From contig MU839829.1 in the NCBI GenBank assembly GCA_030411725.1, positions 1,426,001 through 1,490,000 of the forward strand: a stretch of 64,000 nt of DNA, written 5' to 3'. Below are positions 22,486 through 32,891 of the stretch, one piece after another. Both the position numbers and the translations under genes were made by a program. The DNA is from Echria macrotheca (lineage: Eukaryota; Ascomycota; Sordariomycetes; Sordariales; Schizotheciaceae). The notes below the pieces were generated by a model. The model saw only the letters and a program-made list of their open reading frames with translations. It did not search any database and was not told the origin of the DNA. Position 1 is the stretch's first letter. Each line of letters starts with the position of its first letter.

Positions 22486-23350
22486 ATGGATCCCAAATCC
22501 AGCCGCCCCACCGCGGATGATGGCCTCGCTGCGCTATTCAGAGGCCAGACAAATGGCCCCACCGAACCCGACACAATTGAGGAGCCGCGTCCAGTTCCTG
22601 ACTTTCTTCCATCAATGGTGATTGCTGATGGTCAGTTCCTTGCGGTTGTCTTGCAATCCCGGGAAGACCAAGTCTCTCGCAAGGAATTGGTCGAGTGGAC
22701 ATACATTTATCGTCGATACCAGTAAGTCTTGTCAATCAAATGGAGATTTGCTGAAAGCGATGCTAAACTCTCAGGGTGATCACCCAACAGCCGGCGATGA
22801 TCATCCATCGACTGTACTCGCGCCTTCACTATGTTCTTCCAGCCAGCTCTTGGAAGAAAGCCGACAAGACTCAGTTCGAGCTGATTTCCATGATGGAGAC
22901 ACAAGGTGAGTACACAATTAACAACTCCCGGTGTTCTCCGTTTTCTAAATTCATCAGACATGACGCAGCCTGCTCAGCCCGCGGCTCGGATCCCGAGGCC
23001 GCGTAACCAGTTCATGCTTTACCGACAGTGGATATCCGACAAGCTCCGTGCGGAGAATGACGGCATGACGGCCGGGACAATCTGTAAGTACTAGACGACG
23101 CGCATCTAAGAACCTACGCTAACATTGTCAAGCCCAAGTTGTCGCCAATATGTGGCGCTCCGAGAAGCGCCATGTCAAGGATCATTTTAAAAGACTCTCA
23201 ATTGAGGAGGAGCGTCGGCATGCCGCCAAATATCCTGGATATCGCTACGATGGTGGTAAGGATAAGGTGCCACATTACCCGTATCACCTCCAAGACGTCC
23301 AGCATGACCCCATGACGACCGCTTCCCGACTCATCAATGCTGGATTTTGA
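22486..23350 (+). CDS. MAT1-1-3: Mating-type protein MAT1-1-3 (HMG-box transcription factor)
   Basis: 236 residues in four exons: 22486-22721, 22775-22905, 22958-23083 and 23133-23350; introns of 53, 52 and 49 nt with GTAAGT, GTGAGT and GTAAGT donors, all in phase. The MATA_HMG box lies at about residues 133-205: RIPRPRNQFMLYRQW, then MWRSEKRHVKDHFKRLS and KYPGYRY. The third intron splits a serine codon inside the HMG box (T|CC), the position well known in fungal MAT HMG genes. The N-terminal 120 residues resemble the weakly conserved N-part of mat A-3 proteins. Known role: MAT1-1 HMG protein that acts with MAT1-1-2 and MAT1-1-1 during fruiting-body development. The C-terminus ends soon after the box, shorter than I recall for Neurospora mat A-3. 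Divergent from MAT1-1-2. Confidence 0.93.
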
Positions 23351-24699
23351 GCTGCACTTGGGTACAAGCTCAAAGAAGTTGACGGCCCCTCAAAACTTTC
23401 GCTCCCTCCTTTCCACCGCAGATCTGTCTCCTCCATGGGAACTATCCGCGGGGGCAAGTCACAGGACAAGAGAGCGACGGCGGCGCCATTCCCAACAACT
23501 TCTCTTTTGTTCTTTTCTCTGCATTTTCTCTCTCTCTTCCGCGTCACGCTCTGCTTCTCTGTTTTCGTTTTCCATCTGGTTTCCCTTCCCAAAAAAGCAC
23601 ACACACGGAACGACGAAGTACGCACACACTTTTCCCTCCCTCTTCAGTCTCTTCTCTCTACTCTCTACCTTTACCTCGTTTCATTTTCCTCTCTTGTTTT
23701 TTGCTTTCTCTCTCTCTCTCTCCCCGATGAATCCACTTAAGTGAGGGTTCAAAACTTCCAAAAACACTGGGAAGGGAAGGGAGAAAGCAAAAACAAGCAG
23801 CAGAATATGACACACGGGTGTTTTGAGAGGAGATTCTGACGGGATGGGCGTTTCCACCAAAAAAAGATTCAAAACGTCTCACACCAGACACAAAAACCCG
23901 ACCAAAAAAGTTTCAAAAACGACATTCCGACAAAAAAAAGGAGTTTTCAAGCATGCAATGCATTTTATTTCTTGTACACACACACACACAAGATTCGCTT
24001 CAAAGCTTTCTTCGTTGTGATTTCTTTTCCTTTCCCGCTCTCGAAGTTTCTGGTTTTTTCTCTGGGGAATCTTCCCACACATAACACGCTCGTTTCTCCA
24101 AAAATTTCCTTTGTGTTTCCTTTTTTCTCTCTCTCTCTCTTCGGTGACGACAAGAACGAGTCAACGACGATGACGACTCTCCTTCTCTCTCTTATGGATA
24201 GGTACGGTGACGGTATGGTGGGATGGGGTGATGAACGGTGGTCAAGATTGACAGAATGGGTGGGGTGCATGGGTGCATGGAACGGCGCAATGGTGTGCAT
24301 GATCGGTGGGTGCATGGATAACGGAGTTTTCATGGGGTCTGGTGTCATAGAATGAGGTGTCTTTTTTTCTTTTCCTCCTCCTCAGTGGGAAAGTTTAATG
24401 ATGCATATGACGGGCGCACGGCGCAATGGGGGGACTGGGGGGAATGGTTCATGGAGACTGGAAATGGTTCGATGGAAATGGATGGGACGGACAGACTTGG
24501 TTTGTACTTTAGTGCTTTCCTTGCGGATACCCCCTCCGGTAGATAGATAAAATGGTGTTCTGAAACTTTTTTTCTGGTGCTTCCTTTTCGTGATATGTTG
24601 TCCTGTCGTCAGACAGCTATTACGTTACCACTTGGCTGTTGGATCTGAAAAAAAAACTGATAAGATAAGTTTCTACAGCACGTGATCTGCGGCGGAGGC

Positions 24700-25060
24700 G
24701 CTCAAAAAACGTCGGACTGCGGCTTGCCGCAGGCGACGGTCGATTCCCAACCATTCTCCCTGCAGCAAGCTGCAGGTCTTAGTTTGCAAGCGTACAAAAG
24801 GTGTATTAAATACACGAAGCTTTAGCCGTTTGATCAATTCTACAGCTATATAAGCGCGAGTAATTTCGTACCTTTTGCGGATTAATTCCGTAGCGTCTGA
24901 CGACAGGAACTTCTCGTTTCGTTCAAGGATGCGGTGGTAGATAGGCGGCGTTACACGTAAAAAAAAATTCGCCAGGAGCGGGAGAGAGGCGGAAGCGCCC
25001 CGGAGCTTGCGGAGGGCCGTCGCTGTAGCCGAACGAAGCGACGCCAGCGAATTTTAGATT
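24700..25060. repeat. Cluster of inverted repeats, possible transposon remnant
   Basis: Perfect hairpins TGCGGC-TT-GCCGCA (24718-24731), CCTGCAGC-AA-GCTGCAGG (24759-24776) and GTGTATT-A-AATACAC (24801-24815). An imperfect inverted pair, AAATTCGCCAGG near 24965 and CGCCAGCGAATTTTA at 25042-25055, encloses about 80 bp of GC-rich sequence. No transposase is present. It could be a MITE-like or eroded element; chance hairpins are possible. Confidence 0.35.
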
Positions 25061-25068
25061 GGGGATGT

Positions 25069-25101
25069 TGTGGTGGTGGTGGTGGTGGTGGTGGTGGTGG
25101 G
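25069..25101. repeat. (GGT)n microsatellite
   Basis: About eleven GGT units in a row, read directly. Confidence 0.9.
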
Positions 25102-25850
25102 GGATTTGCCTGCTGGGCTGGTGGTCATCTTCACATCTCACGCGGCTTATATTCCATAGGAGATGGCTGCTAGATGGTTATGTAGACGTCGACTGGCGCC
25201 GTTGGGGGTGTGGTGATACTTCGTTGGTGGTTTGAGGAGGTTGTTACACATGTCACGTGATATCGACCGAGTTCCCTGCTGCGATGAAAAGGTTGGCGAT
25301 GATGGGCCAGTCTCAATGGAGGAGGAAAAGATGACTTGATCTCATGTCTAAAGTGTCGGGGGATAGAAATGCCAGATGGATTTGGGTAGACTTTGATGGA
25401 CCGATCATCTAGGTACTCGACTTACGCTCTGCGATCCGGTGTGGGAGAGAAAGGCTTACTTCCAGCGGAGGTTCGTGATGGTATCTTGGAAGCTACAAGC
25501 TCGTCGGCACCAACCATGAAAACCCACGGGAGGCAACACGAGAAGGTGTGGACTACTCTATTCATCGGCACACCCTCTCGACGAGCCAAAGGGGAATAAT
25601 ATTGCATCACTCCCAATGATAAACCGAGTGATACCGCTGGAGCCGGATGCTTCGAATGACCATCACGCTGGAGCAGCCCCTAAAGCCTGGAAGCATGTAA
25701 CAGACAGACTTGCCCACGGTTCACATCACGGAGAACCTCGAAAGACAGCATCAAGATCCCAAGACCAGAATCGGGCCTCAATTCCCCACCAGCACGCCCA
25801 GTGTATTACCTGACCAAATTGTCCCCAACCCCAATGTGCCCTCCCATTTG

Positions 25851-28033
25851 CTACTTCCCATTCCAATCGCTGCTCCAAATAAACGTCCGGCACTTAAACT
25901 CGGTCCCAATCTCTTTGTCGCCCGTCGGTCCCAGCGGCCGGGGACAAACGAAGAAAGACCGGCCTGCAGCCAAAAACCGAATCAGCATGACATTCACTCC
26001 GCGGAAAAGCACCTGAAATAAAACCCGTAAAAAAACTTACCGCAATTGACACCGGCCTTCTTGGTGGTAAAACTCTGGCAGTCATCACCGTGCTCACACT
26101 TGGGCACCTTTCGTTTCCCAAGCAGCTTGGACCAGGACTCCTTGGACGCAATGGGGTCAAACACCTTGTCGCCGGACGAGGAGCTTGTTTTTGGTGTGTC
26201 ATCCGGCCAGTCTTCCATGTCCGCGTCTGCGGGAGGCACTCTGGAATCGGACTGAGACTGCGGGGTGTCGCTACCCGACGGCACGGCACTGGTTGCTGAA
26301 AGAGAGGGATCCTCCTTAGCGTCCGTTTCTCCTTTGTGAGGGTCGGGGTCAGGCGCTTTTGGCTTGAAGAAACCCTTTAGGCTACGTTGCGCGAGACCGG
26401 GCCCGGACTTTGAGTTCTCCTTGCTAAGCGTTGGCTTCGTCTTCTTTTGCGGCCGACTTAGCGAGGCTGATGAATCCGCTTGTCGTTTTGATGACACAGT
26501 ATTTTGAGGGGATGTGGCTGTCAAGGCTGAAGATATGGTAGACGCTTGACTGGGCTGTGGTGTAGAGAGCGAGAGTGTCTGTGAATCAGCAGACTCGGGG
26601 ATGCTATCTTCCGCGCCTTCCGGCGCAGCGTCCTTTTGAGGATCCGGCTTGGATGTTGAGATGCCGCTACTTGATGGAGGCGGCGCCTTCTTGAAGAACA
26701 TATCACGGATGCTTCGTCGTCGGTCGAACTCTGGGATGAGCTTTGCTGATGTGGGAAGCAAATCCTTCTGGGTCCATTCTCGTAAGCGCTGGCCATTCTT
26801 GAACATGCCTTCTGGGTTCATAATGTCAACCAGAAAAATCTCTGTCCCATCCTTTTTGACCGTGTCTGCGAGGGTTGCATACACGGGGCAATGGTCAGAC
26901 CCCAGGAGTCCTTCCTGGATGTTGGAGTCGACAAACCAGTCCTTGATACCCGACGTACATAGGACGTAGTCGATTCGGCTTCCAAAGTTGCCGGGTCTCG
27001 CATTCTTTTTGGTTTCCCAACATGTGTACATCCCCTTGCGAGTCGGATGGAACTCTCTGCAGATGTCCCAGAGCACGGGCTCCTCGCGGCCTTCATCTCT
27101 CTCCCCGATAACTTGACCATTGAACAACAGTTGATTGAAGAAGCGGCGTGGAGGAGTGTTGAAAAAGTCGTCCATTGTCATGGCTTCCTTGCGTAGCCGC
27201 TCTGGTAGTCCTGCTGTGTCGAGATCCGAGCGGATGATGTTGAGGTCGCCACAAAGCACAACCTCCTTGCCCATGGCGGCCAGGTTTCGGACCCTGACAT
27301 CGAGAGCATCGAGCCAGCCTTGACGAAACTCGGTTCTTGTTTCGTCTCTCGTGGCAGGACAGTAGACCCCGATGAGGACAAAAGCAGGGAACTCGAGAAT
27401 GACACAGCGTCCTTCAGAGTCGAGTGTTGCCTCATCGACTGTGCCTGATAGCTGGCCGGGTCTTGGGTAGCCACCGATTTGCTGATCAGGGGGGAGGTCG
27501 CGGAATTTGGTGGTCGAATTTGGGGGTGTAAGCACACCAGTGAGGCCTTCCTCGGCTCGAATCGGACAGCACTTGGAGGATCGTGTGTATATGGCCACGC
27601 CAGAGTATCCTGTATCTCATCAGCATTTGAAACCCCGATTTAAAATAAACGAACCTTTCTTGAGCTTTGGGAGGCTAAAGTACACATCCCACCCGGGCAC
27701 AAGCACCATGTCGTCGTTCAAGTCCTTGCGCTGAATCTTGGCCTCTTGCATGACAAATATGTCGGCCTCGAGGGTATCGAACATGGCCTGCAATGTCAGA
27801 TGTGTCTGTGCTGCAGAGAGCCGTGACGGGTGGCCTACCTGGAAAGTGCGGTTCTCGCGCCATGGCTGATACGAGAAGGGATTCCTACTGAGCGTGAGAC
27901 GGTGGGATTTCACTGGGTCGCTGCATTTGTGTCAAACCTTATGCCGTTTACTATTCCCGTTAGATACGCAGAAACGAGATGGGAAGATACGGAGCCAATT
28001 CTTACCATTCCAGGTGGTGATTCTGAGTCCCAT
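25851..28033 (-). CDS. APN2: DNA-(apurinic or apyrimidinic site) lyase 2 (Apn2)
   Basis: 633-residue base-excision-repair endonuclease of the exonuclease III family. Six exons: 28033-28006, 27950-27938, 27884-27839, 27787-27655, 27609-26041 and 25963-25851. The second exon is only 13 nt, needed to build the conserved start MGLRITTWN-VNGIR-NPFSYQPW. EEP-fold motifs follow: MQEAKIQ (catalytic Glu), LCGDLNI, SRIDYVL and GSDHCPV (catalytic Asp/His). A Ser/Pro/Lys-rich linker contains SLKGFFK, a PIP-box-like PCNA motif. A GRF zinc finger ends the protein (CEHGDDCQSF ... NCG|RSFFVCPRPLGP ... FKCRTFIW), with the last intron inside it. All phases close. APN2 is the standard right-hand flank of MAT in Pezizomycotina and here is divergent from COX13. 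Confidence 0.96.
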
Positions 28034-28661
28034 TTTACCGGGAATGCTGCGCTCGTCCGCAGAAGCAGCCAACTGACAATTTAAGGCGCCTCCCACGGTA
28101 AGAGTCCTTTCACTTCATGTGGACAAAAAGAAGTTCACTCAGGGCTGTTCGTTGCAGGAAGATGAAGCAACAGGTGGTGGAAGACGATTAAAGTAGGGTT
28201 TGGCCAGCGCTAGTCAGCTGCGAGGTTGGAATCGGATGGCAGCAGCCGCATCGAGAGCCGAGAGCCATCAAGTGAGATTGGAAAACACAGAACAATAAGC
28301 ATTCCGGTCCCATTCAATGCTTTCCGATTCCAAATCCAATCGCGTCGCCACCCACGAAGTTGCAGCTCGCGCGACCAGATTGGTGGGATTGGTGGACACC
28401 CATGCGCGGCCATCCCACGAGGTCACCTGACTTTCTCGTCTCACTCCCCCTCGCTTACATCATCCACATCCTCGCCGGCTCGCTGCGACATCCGAGGATG
28501 AGCCGAAAAATGACCTGATGCGGCATCCTGACCTCACACACACAAGAGAGAGCTCCCGATCCACCTGTCCGTCCAAGCTTCGATTCTCGACAGCTTCACC
28601 CGAAAGAAGCCAATTGACCACCACCACCACTCCACTCTCTCTCCCCGAGAAATAAAATAAA
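28034..28661. promoter_or_regulatory. Divergent promoter region between APN2 and COX13
   Basis: 628 bp between divergent starts. CT-rich and CAC-rich tracts precede ATG 28662. No ORF with protein-like content is seen. Confidence 0.6.
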
Positions 28662-29419
28662 ATGTTCGCCCAGCGCCAGCTCCTCCGCGGCGCACCGCGC
28701 CTCTCCGCCCAGCTCCGGACGCCGCTGCAGCGTCGCCTGGCGAGCTCGACGCCCGCCCAGGCCGGCGAGAACGCCTTCATCCGCGAGCGCCGCGCCGTCA
28801 AGGAGCACGCCGCCGGCACCACTGGTTAGATTCTTCCCCATCAATTGGGTTTCACAGAAACAGATTTTGCTAACCGGGCACAATTGGCAAACAGAGCTGT
28901 GGCGCAAGATCTCCATCTAGTATGCTGCTGCCCTTTCCTCCCTCCACTCCGATGCGTTGTTTTTATATATCTCCGATATCCCCTCGAGTATTCCCAAGAC
29001 ATAAGACTACACATATAAAGAGGAGGAGGATTGATAGGGGGGAAAGTGCTTGACAGATCCATCACCGCGGGATTTTACAAACCATGATCATACACACACA
29101 CCTTACTAACAAAATAACCTAACCCAGCGGCTGCATCCCCGCCCTCCTCCTCGCCGGCTGGAACGCCTACAACCTCTGGAACGAGCACTGGGAGCACTGG
29201 TCGCACATGCCCCCGCTCGAGGAGCGCGTCGAGTATCCCTACCAGAACATCCGGACCCGCAACTTCCCGTGGGGCGACGGCGACAAGACCATCTTGTATG
29301 TTTTTTTTTTGTCACACACACTCTCTCTTTGTCTCTATACACAAATTCTGACATGACATGAACACACACACAGCTGGAACCCGACTGTCAACTACCACAA
29401 CAAGGACAAGACGACTTAA
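28662..29419 (+). CDS. COX13: Cytochrome c oxidase subunit VIa (Cox13)
   Basis: 133-residue nuclear-encoded subunit of mitochondrial complex IV. Four exons: 28662-28824, 28895-28919, 29128-29295 and 29374-29419; introns of 70, 208 and 78 nt. The N-terminus is a mitochondrial presequence (MFAQRQLLRGAPRLSAQLR ... RRLASS). A single membrane helix spans the exon 2/3 join (ISIYGCIPALLLAGWNAYNLW). The conserved C-terminal part is WEHWSHMPPLEERVEYPYQNIRTRNFPWGDGDKT split over shorter motifs, and the final exon begins FWNPTVNYH. The 25-nt second exon and 208-nt third intron are needed to restore the helix. COX13 between APN2 and APC5 is the conserved MAT-flank order. Confidence 0.97.
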
Positions 29420-29894
29420 GTCCCCAACAAATCTCGGGCAGCAAAAAGAATGGCGTCGATTGTATAGAGCGGCGGACGTGGTTGGTACCGAAGTGGAAGA
29501 GGAGGAGGAGAATGGACTATTTGTACATGTTTCCTAGAGTCAGTAAATCCGAGGGCTGATATGCTTGTCCTTGTCATTGCTTCCTCATGTTGGTATGTGG
29601 TGTTTGTCTTCCTCGGGCGATAGACGGCAAGGCTGCGCACGGTCAACTCTTGCTCCCTTTGAAATGTCCCGGGCAATATCAAGGACGGCCCATGGGTCCA
29701 TGGACTGGCGCCCCGTCCGGCTCTCTGGATCATAGCTGCCAATTCTGACCAGACACAGCAGTTCCCCATCGTGCATCTTCAGCAATGATGACCACACACA
29801 CTACCAAAACCATCATTATCCCAGGTCATACCACATTAACATACACATTCCAATTGCATACATAACTCGTGACGGCAGATAACATGTATACAAA
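29420..29894. other. Convergent 3' region of COX13 and APC5
   Basis: 475 bp between two converging stop codons. Short overlapping frames only; it presumably holds both 3' UTRs. Confidence 0.5.
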
Positions 29895-32301
29895 TCACCC
29901 ATTCCTAATCACAACCTCCCTCCGCAAAGCCAGATACTTGGCCGCATAGTCCTCGGACCGTCCATAATCCCCCATAGCCCGCATGATAGTCGCTTTCTTA
30001 GCCAGCGCCTCGCCCATCTTCCCCGCGTCCTCGACCGCCGAGAAATACTGAAACGCAAAGTCGAGCGCCTCGTTCGCCCTGGTCAGGAACTCGGTCCGCT
30101 TCAGCGCTTGCTGTTGTCCTTGCCGCTGACCGGCCTGTCCGACCCACGCGTCGGCTAGGACGCTGTAGAGCGTACCGACGGTGAACGAGTTGTCCGCCTC
30201 GAGGCAGCGCGGGATGACGGCCACGAGCAACCGTGAGGCGGCGGCGAACTCGCGCAGCGCGTTGAGGATGTGCGCCACGGCGCCTATGGCCTGCCAGAGC
30301 GGCGACAGCAGACGGGCGCGCCAGGCCATGCTGGCGGCGCGGATGGCAATCGTGAAGCCCTTCTCGGGCCGGCCGATGCGGTCAAAGAGGTGCACCTTGC
30401 TCAGCAGTAGACGGATGCGCAGGTTGATGTCGCGGTCGTCTTCCCGCAGGGATGCTATGAGGCGCTCAATCTTGGCAAATGCCGCGTCGAAGTCGCCGCG
30501 TCGTGTGAGCGCCTCGATGTGTATCGAATCGATGATCAGGACCAGATCCGGGTCTTGGCACTCCGGCCCGGCTTGGAGAAGTTGCAAGAGTAAATGGTCC
30601 GACGCTTCGAGGTTGTCGCGGTGCAGATCCCGGCGCAGCTTGAGAAGGCCTCGATACACATGCCAGTACTGACTGGCCCTTGCCGACCGCAGAGGGTTCT
30701 GCCCCAGCGCCTCCATCTTTTGGAATGCCTCTTCGTACCTCCCCCTTCCGGCCAGCAGACCAGCGAGCCGGGACGTCGCCTTGAGCTCGTCTTCAAAGGC
30801 GGAATGTGTGGCATGGCAGCGAAGAAAAACTTCGCACGTCATGGTTGACATGGATGCCAATCCGAGCCTGTCCCACAGGCTTGTGGTGACCAACCTCTGG
30901 GAACCGATCATGGGCGTCATGTTGTGCTCCACGATAAGCTGTGAGCTTCTCACCATATTTTCTAGTGCGGCCGAGATGCTCTCGCCGTTCGCCATGCCCA
31001 GCTTCGCCTCGGCAATGAGCGCCGAGCTACAGAGGACCGACAAGCCCATCTCTCTAGCTTTGACCCGCAGATACGAAAGCATCTCCTTTCCGGAGCCGAG
31101 CATGCTGTTGCTTTCGAGCTCCCGGACGAGTCCGGGGTGAGACTTTCCAAAATGGAACAGCCAGTTGAGGGCAAAGTTGAGGCACACCGTGTCTCGATTT
31201 TCCCTTGCCGTCTGGATTGTCTCGAGCATCATGGCCAAGGCTTCTTTATGGCAGCCCAAATCGGATTGCACTACGGCCACATTCATCAGGGCATGCTGGT
31301 AGGACAGTGGCCGCTCCCGGTTCTGCATCGTGTAGTCAAAGTAGCGGTGGAGTTCATTGAAAGTCGACGTGTAGTCACCCGCCCTGTATGCGTCTTGGAA
31401 CCTAAAGGGGTCAGCGACAGTTTGCTCGCAGCGACTGATACAGACTGTCTTACTCTAGGTAGTGGACCAAGCTGGGGACCGAGTGACCTTCTTTCAGCAG
31501 GTGGTCGAACTTCTCCTTGAGTTGGGATGGCACTCTCTGGCCGAATCTGGTGATTGCTTCGACTTGCATTTCCAGCAGGCTTTCGATGTCGTCGGAGCTG
31601 ACCAGTGACGCGTCGCCATCGTCACCACCAAGCAGCATGTTCCCGTATGTGACGACGGCGATTTCATCTGTGTTGTCGCCCCATTCGTGCTCGCCAGTCA
31701 TGAGTACCGAGTCGAAGCTCAGCCGGCTGTGTTGCGGATTTCGTCTCCTCCAGTACCCGGCCGTCGGCTGGCGGTACTTGATGAAGGCCTTCCACAGATC
31801 GGCCGCGTGGTCGAACTGCAGCCGAGTAAACTCGAGGTAGCATTTTCGCACGAAGAAGCCAAAGGGCGAGTTGCGAGACAGCAGGACACCTTTCGGGGGC
31901 TCTTCGCCGCGCTCTGCTAGCTTCCGGAGCTGGTCTCTGGACTTGGCCAGGAGCCTCGGCAGACGATCGATGAATTCTTGGAGAGCATGCAACGAGTCGA
32001 TGCTCCAAAGCGTCTCTAGAAATCTGTCCCACAGGCGACGGCCGGGCAGGCGATCGGCGACGGCAAAAGGAGAGAGGACCTGCTCAAAATCCCGAACCGA
32101 CAAGATGAGGCGGATCGTGCCTTCAACTCTGGCCCAGCAGTCATCTGGGCTGGATGTGGGTGTGGTCAAGTCGCGGCCCAGCACGTGAGAGGAGAGAAAG
32201 TCGAGCACGGGCACCACACCATCGTTGGGTACCGCTCCTTGGGTGTACAGCTGGATTAGGACCAGCAGGCCAATCTTGGCGGGGGTGAGGTTTCGCGACA
32301 T
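29895..32301 (-). CDS. APC5: Anaphase-promoting complex subunit 5 (Apc5)
   Basis: 784-residue TPR-type scaffold subunit of the APC/C ubiquitin ligase. Two exons: 32301-31454 and 31401-29895; the 52-nt intron has a GTAAGA donor, CTGAC branch and TTTAG acceptor and keeps phase. The N-terminus MSRNLTPAKIGLLVLIQLY is the family signature. The first exon holds the N-terminal Apc5 helical domain, including a segment FVRKCYLEFTRLQFDHAADLW. The second is a run of TPR-like helix pairs (QHALMNVAVVQSDLG, ARASQYWHVYRGLLKLR, EALDFAFQYFSAVEDAGKM). It lies beside COX13 and converges with it, as in other Sordariomycete MAT neighbourhoods. Confidence 0.9.
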
Positions 32302-32891
32302 TGGTGCATGTAGTTGGTATTCATGGAATTCTGCAAGGCCTGCCGGTCTGGAAGGGTTTCGCGTGCATTTTCCCGCTGCCTGATTGCTGCTTCCTCACAG
32401 GTGGCGTGGCAGTTGGGTATCGGCAGGGACGAAGGCGGTGTTGGGATCGAACACTGTGTATATGGCAGGTGGAAAGGGCGTGCATGGGCTTTCTCCGGAT
32501 CGGCCCATGTCGTGATCCGTGTTACTGTGATGATGCCGGTCGCGACTCAAGATTCGCGAATCGCTGCGGATGGTCCGTGCGACCTTACCCCTGTCTTCGC
32601 AAGCAATTCACAACTTTAAATTCACGACATCCGTCCGGTAGAAGTAGCGTAGAGTATCTAATACAACTCTCTCAAAAGCAACCATCTATCACGAGGTCAT
32701 TGCTTTCGGCGGAGATGAATCAATGCTCCAAGCTAAGTTCTGTTCCTCGCATTGCTGGCCAGTGCCCATAGGCGTCGCCTACCACTTGGCTTCCAGATGC
32801 GCATACCTTACGAAGTAGCACGGAGCAGACAGCTAGTCGATAACATGTATAATGGATATCCCGTTTGCCGACGGCCAAATCTAGCGGGCTG
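32302..32891. other. Interval between APC5 and the cysteine-rich gene
   Basis: 590 bp containing the APC5 promoter (APC5 reads leftward from 32301) and the 3' region of the minus-strand gene ending at 32892. No further gene is seen. Confidence 0.5.

Larger units (their letters stand above)
23351..25850. other. 2.5-kb gene-free interval between MAT1-1-3 and APN2
   Basis: No gene supported. The left part (23500-24160) is C/T-rich with CT and CA microsatellites. The middle (24180-24520) is G-rich with many ATGG words. At 24650-25060 there are perfect small inverted repeats and an imperfect inverted-repeat pair (see the separate entry). A (GGT)n run lies at about 25069-25101. The right end belongs to the APN2 3' region. 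The edge of the MAT1-1 idiomorph probably falls in this interval, but it can only be placed by comparison with a MAT1-2 strain. Confidence 0.5.

Noticed and set aside
12645..32301. Search for a MAT1-2-1 gene or fragment in the locus
   Set aside because: The only HMG box seen is that of MAT1-1-3; it neighbours MAT1-1-2 and has the MAT1-1-3 N-terminal region, so it is not MAT1-2-1.
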